A model generated the notes under the pieces. The model was not told where the DNA came from. It worked only from the letters and a program-made list of their open reading frames with translations, and did not search any database. Of a DNA stretch of 64,000 nt, positions 1 to 8,450 are shown in pieces. The translations under genes were made by a program, and so were the position numbers. The stretch lies in assembly GCA_036231565.1 (NCBI GenBank), contig JAZAHA010000055.1, positions 77,534 to 141,533 on the forward strand, written 5' to 3'. Positions within the stretch are counted from its first letter, which is position 1; every line of letters begins with the position of its first letter. Source of the stretch: Maricaulis sp036231565. GTDB taxonomy: Bacteria > Pseudomonadota > Alphaproteobacteria > Caulobacterales > Maricaulaceae.

Positions 1-193
1 CGGCGCTGGCGGCACGCTGCTGAAACTCGCCATGCTGGGGATCCCGCTGGGTTTTCTGGGCCGGGCGTGAATATTCGCTCGGCGGCGCGGCTGGCCAGCT
101 GGTCGGGGCCGGTGGCTGTTTCTTCGTCAGCCTCATCCTGATGGGCGGCGGAATGGTGCTGCTGGTGCGTGACGGGCCGGTCGGTAGCAAGCC
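1..193. other. Window edge, no confident gene
   Basis: No complete gene can be assigned. A plus-strand frame that is open at the left edge ends at 68-70 with a short hydrophobic tail (KLAMLGIPLGFLGRA), which could be the last residues of a membrane protein. A second hydrophobic frame continues to a stop at 201-203 but has no good start codon. A frameshift between the two frames is possible and cannot be judged without upstream sequence. Confidence 0.3.
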
Positions 194-1510
194 TCAGGCC
201 TGAGCGACGATCTGGGCCGGGCTCTGCAAGGCCCGCATCGCGCGTTCGACCAGCGCTTCCGCCGTCTCGCCGGTGCGCACCGGAACGGGCGCAGCCCGCA
301 CGGTCAGCCGGAAAGGATGCAGCGGATCCTCGCTCTCGAAAGCCGTGCACTCGGCAATCGCTGCGATCCGGGCGGCGACACAGTCAATGCCTGGCGCGTC
401 GGTGAAGGGCAGGACGGCCATGAAGACATCGCCGGAGAAACGCGCAGCGGCGTCCTCGGTGCGCAGCAGATGTCGCAGCATCGCGGCGAACTGGCGGCGC
501 GCCTTTTCGGCCGAGGCATCGTCGGGGCGCTCGCGGCCCTCCGGGAGCATGATCTGCAGGGCAATCAGCGCAAAGTTCAGTTCGTCGCGGGCCGAGACGT
601 TCAGCAGATCCTGGATGTGCGACACCAGGAAGCCGGAATTGAACAGGCCGGTCTCGATATCCAGTGTCCGCGGATCGCGGCAGGCATCCAGCGCCGCCTT
701 GGCGTGGCGCCGGCGCTTGCGCTCTTCGGTCAGGGTCAGGATGCGCTCGCGCAGCTCGGCATCGCCCGCCGACGGTTCGAGAATGTCCGACACGCCGCGC
801 GCAAAGGCTTCATCGGAAGTCTGGGCGTCGACACGGTCGGCCAGCAGCACGACCGGCGTGTGATAGAGCCGGGCATTGCGGCGCATGGCCGAGGAGATGG
901 TGAAGGCGATCTCGCGCTTGCCGGTCGCGTTCAGCACCACGGCGTCGAAGGGCCGCTCGTGCAGATAATCGAAGGCGGAATAGGAGGAGAAGGCGGCGAC
1001 GACATCGGCGCCGGCCTGTTCCAGCACATGCTGCAGTCCCATGAAGCGCGGCGAGGCATCGCCGACATAGAGCACGCTGGGCGGCGTGTCCTGGCGTTCC
1101 ACCTGCGGACGGCCGCGGCCGTAGAGCGCGGTCACCTCGGCCCGGCGGGCGGCGACGATTTCCATGGAATGCAGCCGGAAGAGGGCGCGCAGGCGCGCAG
1201 CGATCTGCACCGCCGGCGCCGGATCGCGCAGCCAGGCATCCACCGTGTCGCGCGGGGCTAGACCGGCCGGTCCCACCACGAGCACCGGAAAGGCCTGGCC
1301 GGAAAAGCGTGCAAAGGCGCGCAACCCGTCATCGATATCGTTTTCACATTCGGCAAGGATCACGCCGCCGGCCCAGTAGTGATGACGCCGGGCAGGCGGG
1401 CTGTCAGCCCGGACGATGCGGCAATTCAGGGCCAGCCGGCCCAATTGCTCCGCCAGTCCGTCCACGCGGCCGGATAGTCCGAATATAAGGACGTCGAGCG
1501 AGCGTCCCAT
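194..1510 (-). CDS. popA: PopA-like receiver-receiver-degenerate GGDEF protein
   Basis: 438 aa. The layout is two receiver-like domains (about residues 5-115 and 145-265) followed by a GGDEF-type domain (about 285-435), as in PleD and PopA. The signature GG(D/E)EF is replaced by SGDVF (359-363), so diguanylate cyclase activity is unlikely. The inhibitory-site motif RxxD (RTED, 350-353) sits exactly five residues upstream and is intact. In Caulobacter, PopA has this combination and acts as a c-di-GMP effector that helps deliver CtrA and other substrates to ClpXP at the cell pole. The second receiver has VVLN where the phosphoacceptor Asp is expected. I start at 1510 because GGGGGA lies just upstream; an in-frame ATG at 1570 would add 20 residues. 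The popA assignment is from architecture only. Confidence 0.7.
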   Translation of the reverse strand: MGRSLDVLIFGLSGRVDGLAEQLGRLALNCRIVRADSPPARRHHYWAGGVILAECENDIDDGLRAFARFSGQAFPVLVVGPAGLAPRDTVDAWLRDPAPAVQIAARLRALFRLHSMEIVAARRAEVTALYGRGRPQVERQDTPPSVLYVGDASPRFMGLQHVLEQAGADVVAAFSSYSAFDYLHERPFDAVVLNATGKREIAFTISSAMRRNARLYHTPVVLLADRVDAQTSDEAFARGVSDILEPSAGDAELRERILTLTEERKRRRHAKAALDACRDPRTLDIETGLFNSGFLVSHIQDLLNVSARDELNFALIALQIMLPEGRERPDDASAEKARRQFAAMLRHLLRTEDAAARFSGDVFMAVLPFTDAPGIDCVAARIAAIAECTAFESEDPLHPFRLTVRAAPVPVRTGETAEALVERAMRALQSPAQIVAQA

Positions 1511-1603
1511 TCGTCCCCCTGCCGATTTGAGCGCCGATGCCGTATTTCGCGAGTTTGTCACAAGTGCCACGCTTCTGGAACAAACGAATCAAAGGTTGGC
1601 GAC

Positions 1604-2692
1604 ATGAAACCCCAAGGACCTCTAAAAGGCGTTAAGGTAATTGAGTTTGTCGGGCTGGGTCCGGCACCTTTCTGCGCCATGATGCTCTCCGATATGGGCG
1701 CAGACGTGATCCGCGTCGATCGTAAAGGCGCGCCGGGCGGGGGGCATGCCGACGTTCTGGGCCGTGGCCGGCGCTCGATTGCGCTGGATCTGAAGGACGA
1801 GGCCGAGCTGGCCCTGTGCCGCGATCTCATCGGCAAGGCGGACATCCTGCTGGAAGGCTATCGCCCCGGCGTGATGGAACGCCTGGGCCTTGGGCCCGAC
1901 GTCGTCCTGGCTGCCAACCCGGCCCTGGTCTATGGCCGCATGACGGGCTGGGGCCAGTACGGACCGCTCGCCCATGCTGCCGGCCATGACATCAACTACG
2001 TCGCCCTGTCCGGCGCGCTCGGCGCGATCGGCAGCAAGGAAAAGCCGGCCATCCCGCTCAACCTGGTCGGCGATTTCGGCGGCGGGGCGATGTATCTCGC
2101 CTTCGGCGTGCTGGCCGCGCTGCACCATGCGCGCAGCCACGGGGAAGGGCAGGTGGTGGACGCCGCCATTGTCGACGGTGCCGTCTCGCTGATGGCCTCG
2201 CAGCACCAGCTGGCGGCGCTGGGCCTGTGGTCGCCGGAGCGCGGCCGCAACCTGCTCGACGGCGCGGCGCATTTCTACACCGTCTATGAGTGCGCCGATG
2301 GCGGTCATGTCTCGATCGGCCCGCTGGAGCCGGAATTCTACGCCCTCCTGTGCGAAAAGCTGGGTGTCGATGCCCAGGCCCTGCCGGCCGACTGGTCGGG
2401 CCGCAACTGGGAGGAGGCCAGGCCGGTCTTCGCCGATCTCTTCCGCCAGAAGACCCGCGATGAATGGTGCGAGTTGCTGGAGGGCACGGATGTGTGTTTC
2501 GCGCCGGTGCTCACTTACGAGGAATCCGCGGCCCATCCGCACATGTGCGAGCGTGGCAGCTATGCCGAGCCGGGCGGGGTGCGCCAGCCGGCTCCGGCAC
2601 CGCGCTTCTCACGCACGCCCGGCGCGATCCAGGGACCGGCCCCTGTGCCCGGCGCCGACCGCGAGGCGATCCTGGCTGATTGGGAAATTTGA
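1604..2692 (+). CDS. CaiB/BaiF CoA-transferase, alpha-methylacyl-CoA racemase type
   Basis: 362 aa, the usual length for the family. The N-terminus (GVKVIEFVGLGPAPFCAMML) and the spacing of GHDINY (H128) and GDFGGG (D157) match alpha-methylacyl-CoA racemases, where this His/Asp pair carries out 1,1-proton transfer on 2-methylacyl-CoA thioesters. The enzyme is cytoplasmic and takes part in branched-chain fatty acid or sterol side-chain degradation. It is divergent from the popA-like gene with about 90 bp between start codons. A true CoA transferase of the same superfamily would use the Asp as a covalent nucleophile; the GHDINY motif favours the racemase. Confidence 0.85.
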   Translation: MKPQGPLKGVKVIEFVGLGPAPFCAMMLSDMGADVIRVDRKGAPGGGHADVLGRGRRSIALDLKDEAELALCRDLIGKADILLEGYRPGVMERLGLGPDVVLAANPALVYGRMTGWGQYGPLAHAAGHDINYVALSGALGAIGSKEKPAIPLNLVGDFGGGAMYLAFGVLAALHHARSHGEGQVVDAAIVDGAVSLMASQHQLAALGLWSPERGRNLLDGAAHFYTVYECADGGHVSIGPLEPEFYALLCEKLGVDAQALPADWSGRNWEEARPVFADLFRQKTRDEWCELLEGTDVCFAPVLTYEESAAHPHMCERGSYAEPGGVRQPAPAPRFSRTPGAIQGPAPVPGADREAILADWEI

Positions 2693-2699
2693 CCCGGAG

Positions 2700-2742
2700 C
2701 ATTTTCAGCAAAAGTGGGAACCGGTTTTGCGGTTCGAAAATG
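2700..2742. repeat. Imperfect hairpin repeat
   Basis: An inverted repeat directly after the racemase gene. The outer arms are CATTTTC (2700-2706) and GAAAATG (2736-2742), the inner arms GAACC and GGTTC, with the palindrome AACCGGTT between them. Similar AACCGGTTTTGC-type palindromes are widespread intergenic repeats in alphaproteobacteria. It could also weaken readthrough between the convergent genes at 2692 and 2767. Confidence 0.45.
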
Positions 2743-2766
2743 TGACCACTCAAGCTACCGCTCAAA

Positions 2767-4074
2767 CTAGAGCAGACGGTCGGTGCCCAGGGCGCCGGAG
2801 AGCGCATCGGGCGACAGCCGCGCACCGGCCATCCGCGCATAGGCGAGATCGGTGCCAGCCAGGCTTGCCTGTTCGAGATCGGCCCTACGCCAGTCGCTGT
2901 AGCGGCATTGCGCCTTGTCCAGCTGCACTGGCAGGACACGCCCGCCGCCCAGGGTGAGCGGCGTCAGCCGGGCACCGGTCAGATCGGCATGGGTGAGCCA
3001 GGCGCCGCTGAGATCCGCGCCGCGCAGATCGGCACCGGCAAGCTTGCAGCCGCGCAGATCGGCCCCGGCCAGGCGGGCGCCCTGCAATTGGCAGCCGCTG
3101 AGATCCAGCCCGGCCAGGCAGGCCCGCGCTGCGCGCCGCGCGGTCAGGGCCCGCCCGGCGAGCGAGCCGGCAGGACGCAGGTCCAGACCGGTGAAATCGA
3201 CCGGCTGGCCGCTGGCGGCGCCGCGCACCTGCTGGATATGTTCGGTCAGTCGTGTCTCGGCCTCGCGCGCCGTCAGCACCCCGGCCGGTTCCGGGACGGG
3301 ACGGTCGGGATGTGCGCCGGTCTGCATGTCGCGCGTTGTCGCCATGTCGAGCCGCGCGCCCTCCATGTCGCAGCCGCGCAGATCGGCAGCGCTCAGCGAA
3401 GCGCTGGAAAAATCGGTGCCGGCGACCAGCGCGAGCGCGAAACGTGCGCCCTCCAGATCGCTGCGGCACAGGCGGGCCCCGTTCAGATTGGCATCCTCGA
3501 ACCGGCTCTCGCGCGCCGAAGCGCCGCCCAGCCGCGCCCCGGCCAGCGAGGCCCCGGAAAAATCCGCGCCATCGAGCCTGCATGCCTGCACGGATGCCGG
3601 TTTGCCGTCCGGCCCGGGCAGGGGGCGTTCACGGAAATCGGCACTGTCACAGCGGGCCGCCACGAGACGCGCGCCGGTCAGATCGCAGCCGCGCAGATCA
3701 GCACCCTCGAGCCGGGCGCCGACCAGGCTGGCTTCGCGCATCACGGCGCCCCGGAAACCGGCGCCGCGGCAGTCCGCCCCGTCAAATCGGGCTGCGACCA
3801 GATCGCAGCCGGAGAAATCCGCATCGCGCAGATCCCGGCCGCTGAAATCCTGACCGGCCAGGGTCCCGCCGCGGAACACCGCACGCGCGCCCTCGGCCTC
3901 TCCCTTCAGGAAAAACACGTGCCGCCGGCAGGCAGTTTCGATGCCGGCCCGGTCCCAGCTGCGGGATGCTTGTGCGCTCAACCTGTCCGTCCGTACGGCG
4001 TGAAACCTCGTTATTCCCTGCGATACCCAAGCCTCTTCTTGGTGACAAGCGGCGGTGCGGGAGGTGACGGGCAT
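2767..4074 (-). CDS. Pentapeptide-repeat protein
   Basis: 435 aa, made mostly of A(D/N)LxG-type pentapeptide repeats from about residue 60 to the C-terminus (for example ADLRG, ANLNG, ARLDG). Such repeats fold into a right-handed quadrilateral beta-helix. A middle section (about 255-300) breaks the pattern and looks like a helical linker between two helices. No signal peptide is visible, so the protein is probably cytoplasmic. Functions in the family range from DNA-mimicking gyrase protection to effector roles, and nothing here decides between them. The start is uncertain: ATG at 4074 lacks a good ribosome-binding site and the first 50 residues are not repeat-like, so a downstream start is possible. 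Confidence 0.7.
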   Translation of the reverse strand: MPVTSRTAACHQEEAWVSQGITRFHAVRTDRLSAQASRSWDRAGIETACRRHVFFLKGEAEGARAVFRGGTLAGQDFSGRDLRDADFSGCDLVAARFDGADCRGAGFRGAVMREASLVGARLEGADLRGCDLTGARLVAARCDSADFRERPLPGPDGKPASVQACRLDGADFSGASLAGARLGGASARESRFEDANLNGARLCRSDLEGARFALALVAGTDFSSASLSAADLRGCDMEGARLDMATTRDMQTGAHPDRPVPEPAGVLTAREAETRLTEHIQQVRGAASGQPVDFTGLDLRPAGSLAGRALTARRAARACLAGLDLSGCQLQGARLAGADLRGCKLAGADLRGADLSGAWLTHADLTGARLTPLTLGGGRVLPVQLDKAQCRYSDWRRADLEQASLAGTDLAYARMAGARLSPDALSGALGTDRLL

Positions 4075-4120
4075 GAATGATGAATAGCGTTCATGTCGGG
4101 TTCAGCGGGCCTTTGGCAAT

Positions 4121-4230
4121 GTCCGTCTCGAGACCGGCGAACACCCTGTAGTCCCTCGCTCGTTTTCCGGTCTCGATATCGCTTAGATAGACCCGAAGCG
4201 CCGGCTGCCCCCAACAGCCGGCGTTTCTTT
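4121..4230 (+). ncRNA. Candidate structured small RNA
   Basis: A segment with two hairpins and no protein gene. The first is a perfect 9-bp pairing, CGAGACCGG (4129-4137) with CCGGTCTCG (4167-4175). The second is a GC-rich terminator hairpin followed by T residues. The neighbouring pentapeptide gene runs the other way, so this plus-strand terminator has no upstream gene to serve. I do not recognise a known RNA family. Confidence 0.35.
4199..4230 (+). terminator. Rho-independent terminator
   Basis: Stem GCCGGCTG (4200-4207) and CAGCCGGC (4215-4222) with a short C/A loop, followed by GTTTCTTT. The T-tract lies on the plus strand only, which fixes the orientation. It ends the candidate small RNA just upstream. 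Confidence 0.6.
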
Positions 4231-4322
4231 ATCTCAGCAGGGCAAAACAGGGGTGACAGGTTTTGTCCTGGTGGCCTGTCAGAGTGATCTCCATCGAAGA
4301 TGAACACAGATGGAGAGCCCCA

Positions 4323-4574
4323 ATGGCCATCGCGATCAATGCCTATGTCGAAGGTGCAGGCGGCGTTCTGCGCAACATGGTCCCGCACCGTTTCCGCGAC
4401 GGTTTCTTCCGCATGCAGCGCCCCGGCGACGAGATCGACTGCCTGCACGTGGAAGACCTGCGCTCGGTGTGCCGCTATCTGAACAAGGGCTACCAGCTCG
4501 CCATGAGCTCCGCCGATGGCCACGCCATGCCCTCCTGGCAGCCGGCAGAAATGGTCCGCATCGCGGTGCGGTGA
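4323..4574 (+). CDS. Small hypothetical protein
   Basis: 83 aa (MAIAINAYVEGAGGVLRNMV ...). Not recognised. It has no signal peptide, no transmembrane segment and no metal-binding pattern, and is mixed hydrophobic and charged, fitting a small soluble protein. The start at 4323 is supported by GGAG seven bases upstream; a longer frame from 4263 has no such signal. It stands alone between the candidate small RNA and a repeat cluster. Confidence 0.5.
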   Translation: MAIAINAYVEGAGGVLRNMVPHRFRDGFFRMQRPGDEIDCLHVEDLRSVCRYLNKGYQLAMSSADGHAMPSWQPAEMVRIAVR

Positions 4575-4599
4575 CCCATCCTCTCGCAGCGGTGCTTTC

Positions 4600-4888
4600 C
4601 CCCGCTCCCCAACCCTCTCCCCAGGGAGAGGGAGTTCCGGTGGAGCGTGCCGTGAAAGAAAACCCCTTCTCCCGCGGGGAGAAGGTGCCCGCAGGGCGGA
4701 TGAGGGGTTTCCTCCCCACGCAAGTGGGGAGGGGGACCGCGAAGCGGTGGAGGGGCGCCGCGGCTCGCGGCGTTACGATCGCGGCAAGCTCTACCGCCTC
4801 CGGCGCTCACGCGCCGCCCCCCCAAAAAAAATCTGGCGACCCGATGCTGCGCATCGGCCCACTTCCCCACAATGTGGGGAAGAAAGTC
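4600..4888. repeat. Cluster of palindromic repeat modules
   Basis: Non-coding stretch made of back-to-back GC-rich palindromes: CTCTCCCCAGGGAGAGGG, TTCTCCCGCGGGGAGAAGG, CCTCCCCACG...GTGGGGAGGG, and CTTCCCCACAATGTGGGGAA. A run of A residues near 4822-4832 separates the last two. The same modules recur near 12.63, 15.75 and 16.9-17.08 kb. The last palindrome abuts the 3' end of the WYL regulator gene. Confidence 0.75.
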
Positions 4889-5881
4889 TTACGGCAGCCC
4901 CGGGAAATCGCCGCGGCGATGGCCGGCGACCATGTCGGCCAGCGCTTTGGGCTCCAGTACCTCGACCTGGTCGCCCCAGGCGTAGAGGTGCCAGCACATT
5001 TCCAGAAGACCGCTGGCACGGAAGCGCACGATCACCGAACCGTCCTCGAGCGTTTCGGTCGATTGCAGCGGGTGGAAACGGTAGCGCAGGGCGTGGGGCG
5101 CGGCGGCGGGGGTGAATTTCCAGACCACATCGCCGAACTCGGCCTCGTTCTGGAACACGCCGAAGGAGCGGTTGGCATAGGCTTCCAGGTCGAAGGCCTC
5201 GTCACGGGCGAACCAGTCCTGCGTCACCAACGCGCTCTCGATATCCTCGACCCGGTAGTGACGCATCACCGTGTCGCCGCGTTCCCGGTCGCGGCCGACC
5301 AGATAGCGCCGCGCGCCCAGCAGCAGGCCATAGGGTTCCACCCGGCGGGTCTTGGCGGCGCTGTCCTGGCGCCCGCGATAGGCGATCTCCAGCACAAAGG
5401 GGCCTTTCAGCGCCTCGGCAATGGCGCTGTCGATACGCGGATCCGAGGCCGGCTGCGGGCCGGGACGGGCGGCATGGCCCATGGCTTCCAGCAGCGCTTC
5501 CTCATCGGCTTCCAGCCCCGGGCGCCGCTTGTCGGGCATCAGGATCTTGATGGTTTCGCGCAACGAGCGCAGCTGCCCGGCCTCGCGGGTCAGGCCCTGG
5601 CGGTCCAGCGTCGTGCCGGCCAGTTCCAGCGCGGCGACCTCGTCAGCCGTGGGCGCAAAGAATTCCGCCACCCGGCGGCGCGGCACGCGCCAGCGCTTGT
5701 GGCCTTCGGCGTCGACATAATCCTCGGTGTCGGGGAAGACGCGGACCAGCGCATCGGTCATCCGCTGTGCCGTGCGGCGCACGCAGTCGAACTCCGCTTC
5801 GATCTCGTTCAGCGAGACGCCGGCATAGCCGCTGGCCATGCGCGCCAGCTGCAACAGTTCCACGGCCTTGGAAAACGCCAT
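4889..5881 (-). CDS. WYL-domain transcriptional regulator
   Basis: 330 aa. An N-terminal winged helix-turn-helix (about 1-60, with CVRRTAQRMTDAL as recognition region) is followed by a WYL domain (about 150-230, around RRVEPYGLLLGARRYLVGRD) and a C-terminal extension (WCX-like, about 235-325). This is the YafY/DeoR-like arrangement in which the WYL fold senses a ligand, often nucleic acid or nucleotide, and controls DNA binding. AGGA lies upstream of the ATG at 5881. It is divergent from the yihY-like gene with an 87-bp gap. Confidence 0.8.
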   Translation of the reverse strand: MAFSKAVELLQLARMASGYAGVSLNEIEAEFDCVRRTAQRMTDALVRVFPDTEDYVDAEGHKRWRVPRRRVAEFFAPTADEVAALELAGTTLDRQGLTREAGQLRSLRETIKILMPDKRRPGLEADEEALLEAMGHAARPGPQPASDPRIDSAIAEALKGPFVLEIAYRGRQDSAAKTRRVEPYGLLLGARRYLVGRDRERGDTVMRHYRVEDIESALVTQDWFARDEAFDLEAYANRSFGVFQNEAEFGDVVWKFTPAAAPHALRYRFHPLQSTETLEDGSVIVRFRASGLLEMCWHLYAWGDQVEVLEPKALADMVAGHRRGDFPGLP

Positions 5882-5968
5882 CGGGTTATCCTAGTTTCAC
5901 GGGCAAGCGGGGCAGCCTGGACACGACTGATTCCGTTTTCGTGCGGCAGAGGGCCCGTTTGACAGGCA

Positions 5969-6868
5969 ATGTTCAAGTCCATTCGCAAACACATTCCGGA
6001 ATCGCATCCGGTGATCGACGTGCTGATGATCGTCGTCAAGGCGGTCAGCCGGTCGATGGCGCGCGACGTGATGCTGTTCGCTGGCGGTGCCTCCTATTTC
6101 GGCATGCTGGCGCTGTTTCCCGCCATGGCGCTGGCCATGTCGGTCTATGGCCTGACCAATGATATCTCGGATGTGGAAGCGCAGATCGCGCGCTTTGCCG
6201 GCATCATGCCGCAGGGCGCCCAGGATTTCGTGCTGAACCAGATGGCGCGTCTTGCCGTGACGCCGATCTCGGCGCTGTCGGTGAACGGGGCTATCGCCCT
6301 GGCGATTGCGCTGTTTGCCGCCTCGCGCGGTGTGAAGGCGGTGATTGCCGGGCTCAATCATCTCGCGGAAGACCAGGACATCCGCAATGTGATCCATTTC
6401 AACATCCTGGCGATGGGCTCCGTGCTGATCGGCGGGATGATGCTGACCCTGGCCAATCTGGCCGTGCTGGCCATTCCGGTCCTGCTGCGCAAGATATTCG
6501 TCCAGCTGGGTCTGGAGCCGCTCGATTTCGGGGGGCTCGTGAATGAATGGACCGCGGCCGCCCTGGTGATGTTCGTAGCGCTGGAACTGCTCTACCGGAT
6601 GACGATGCGCCGCCGGTCCGAAGCCGTCAGCTGGCGGGCCTCGACAGTCGCCGCCCTGGTGTCGACCGGTCTGTGGCTGGGGCTGTCGAAAGGTTTTTCG
6701 CTCTATGTTGGTCAGGTGATCGATTTTGGCGTCTACGGGTCACTGGGCGCCCTTGTCGTCTTCCTTCTGTGGATTTATTGGTCGGCCTATGCGGTGTTCT
6801 TCGGCGGCGCGCTGGCGATCGAGATCGACGCCCGTTACGGCACGCGCCGGGACCGGACCACAGGCTAG
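5969..6868 (+). CDS. YihY/BrkB family inner-membrane protein
   Basis: 299 aa with about six hydrophobic segments and the family pattern: N-terminal RDVMLFAGGASYFGMLALFP, then membrane spans near 140, 180, 210 and 250, ending in GVYGSLGALVVFLLWIYWSA. YihY/BrkB proteins are polytopic inner-membrane proteins of unsettled function (the old ribonuclease BN label was an error). Length and topology are normal. Confidence 0.85.
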   Translation: MFKSIRKHIPESHPVIDVLMIVVKAVSRSMARDVMLFAGGASYFGMLALFPAMALAMSVYGLTNDISDVEAQIARFAGIMPQGAQDFVLNQMARLAVTPISALSVNGAIALAIALFAASRGVKAVIAGLNHLAEDQDIRNVIHFNILAMGSVLIGGMMLTLANLAVLAIPVLLRKIFVQLGLEPLDFGGLVNEWTAAALVMFVALELLYRMTMRRRSEAVSWRASTVAALVSTGLWLGLSKGFSLYVGQVIDFGVYGSLGALVVFLLWIYWSAYAVFFGGALAIEIDARYGTRRDRTTG

Positions 6869-6946
6869 GCAGGCGAGGCGGCTGGATTTCTGCTGCGCCC
6901 GCGATATAAACATGAACCAGTTATCAACTTTGACGCAGAGGTCTGC

Positions 6947-7651
6947 ATGAAAAAGGTATATCCTGACGCCAAGGCGGCCCTGGACGGCCTCGTCTTCGAT
7001 GGCATGACGTTGATGGCGGGCGGGTTCGGCCTGTGCGGCATCCCGGAAAACGCCATTGCGGCCCTGCACGCAGCCGGTGTGAAGGATCTCACCGTGATCT
7101 CGAACAATTGCGGGGTCGACGGTTTCGGTCTGGGAATCCTGCTGGACGCCAGGCAGATCAAGAAGATGGTCTCGTCCTATGTCGGCGAGAACAAGGAGTT
7201 CGAGCGGCAATTCCTGTCCGGCGAGCTGGAGCTGGAATTCAATCCGCAAGGCACGCTGGCCGAGCGCATCCGCGCCGGCGGTGCCGGCATCCCGGGCTTC
7301 TTCACCAAGACCGGTGTCGGCACGATGATCGCAGAGGGCAAGGAACACCGTGAATTCAACGGCGAGACCTATATCATGGAAACCGGCCTGACCGCCGATG
7401 TCTCGATCGTGAAGGCCTGGAAGGCGGACCCGGAAGGCAATCTCGTCTTCCGCAAGACCGCCCGCAATTTCAACCCGATGATGGCGACGGCCGGCAAGGT
7501 GACCATCGCCGAGGTCGAGGAAATCGTCGAACTGGGCGCGCTCGATCCCGACCAGATCCACACGCCCGGCATCTTCGTGCAGCGCCTGTTCAAGGGCGAA
7601 TTCGAGAAGCGCATCGAACAGCGCACCATCCGCGAAAGGGAGAGCGCATAA
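6947..7651 (+). CDS. scoA: 3-oxoacid CoA-transferase subunit A
   Basis: 234 aa. Alpha subunit of the two-subunit succinyl-CoA:3-ketoacid CoA-transferase, which moves CoA between succinate and acetoacetate or similar 3-oxoacids in ketone-body and fatty-acid metabolism. The glycine-rich N-terminus (LMAGGFGLCGIPENAI) and the GIPGFFTKTGVGT segment are typical. GAGG lies upstream of the ATG. The stop overlaps the start of subunit B by one base (TAATG), indicating translational coupling and equal dosage of the heterodimer partners. Confidence 0.93.
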   Translation: MKKVYPDAKAALDGLVFDGMTLMAGGFGLCGIPENAIAALHAAGVKDLTVISNNCGVDGFGLGILLDARQIKKMVSSYVGENKEFERQFLSGELELEFNPQGTLAERIRAGGAGIPGFFTKTGVGTMIAEGKEHREFNGETYIMETGLTADVSIVKAWKADPEGNLVFRKTARNFNPMMATAGKVTIAEVEEIVELGALDPDQIHTPGIFVQRLFKGEFEKRIEQRTIRERESA

Positions 7652-8310
7652 TGGCCTGGACACGCGATGAAATGGCGGCCCGCGCCGCCCAGGAACTGGA
7701 AGACGGTTTCTACGTCAATCTCGGCATCGGCATCCCGACCCTGGTCGCCAACCATATCGCCGACGATATCGACGTCACCCTGCAGTCGGAGAACGGCATG
7801 CTGGGCATGGGGCCTTTCCCCTATGACGACGAGGTCGATCCCGACCTGATCAATGCCGGCAAGCAGACCATCACCGAGCTGCGCCGCACCTCGTATTTCT
7901 CCTCGGCCGACAGCTTCGCCATGATCCGCGGCGGCCATATCGACATCTCGATCCTGGGCGCGATGGAAGTGTCCGAGACGGGCGATATCGCCAACTGGAT
8001 GATCCCGGGCAAGCTGGTGAAGGGGATGGGCGGCGCCATGGACCTGGTCGCCGGCGTCAAGCGCGTCGTGGTGATCATGGACCACGCCAACAAGGCCGGA
8101 GAGCCCAAGCTGCTGAAGACCTGCACCCTGCCGCTGACCGGCCAGGCCTGTGTCGACCGCATCATCACCACGCTGGGCGTGTTCGATGTGAAGGGCGATC
8201 ATCTCGAACTGATCGAGCTGGCCCCCGAGGTCACGCTGGACGAGATCAAGTCGAAGACCGAAGCGAGCTACACGGTCTCGCCGCAGCTGAAAGAACATGC
8301 GGCAGCCTGA
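7651..8310 (+). CDS. scoB: 3-oxoacid CoA-transferase subunit B
   Basis: 219 aa, the normal beta-subunit length. It contains LGIGIPTLVANHI and the SENGMLG motif whose Glu (E47) is the covalent CoA-thioester nucleophile in this family. It forms the active enzyme with the scoA product encoded immediately upstream. A strong hairpin at 8360-8389 follows the gene and probably ends the operon. Confidence 0.93.
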   Translation: MAWTRDEMAARAAQELEDGFYVNLGIGIPTLVANHIADDIDVTLQSENGMLGMGPFPYDDEVDPDLINAGKQTITELRRTSYFSSADSFAMIRGGHIDISILGAMEVSETGDIANWMIPGKLVKGMGGAMDLVAGVKRVVVIMDHANKAGEPKLLKTCTLPLTGQACVDRIITTLGVFDVKGDHLELIELAPEVTLDEIKSKTEASYTVSPQLKEHAAA

Positions 8311-8359
8311 GCCGGCCTGACCTGTCGCAAAAGTAATCAGTGCTAACTTACTGGTTTGC

Positions 8360-8389
8360 AAGGCGGCTCACCAAAGTGTGAGCCGCCTT
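8360..8389. terminator. Terminator hairpin after scoAB
   Basis: A perfect 12-bp stem, AAGGCGGCTCAC and GTGAGCCGCCTT, with a 6-base loop. There is no long T-run directly after it, so termination may rely on the stem alone or be bidirectional. It separates scoAB from the efflux operon. Confidence 0.6.
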
Positions 8390-8450
8390 AGCAAGGTTTA
8401 ATCCTGCCCCCGCACCGCAGTGCTATGAAAGCCGGGCGAGGGAGGAAAAC

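Noticed and set aside
3252..3853. Long plus-strand open frames across the pentapeptide-repeat gene
   Set aside because: They are the reverse complement of a GC-rich repetitive gene and show only Arg/Pro/Ala/Ser-rich composition with no domain.
4310..5962. 550-aa plus-strand open frame over the WYL regulator
   Set aside because: It runs through palindromic repeats and antisense to a well-supported regulator gene.
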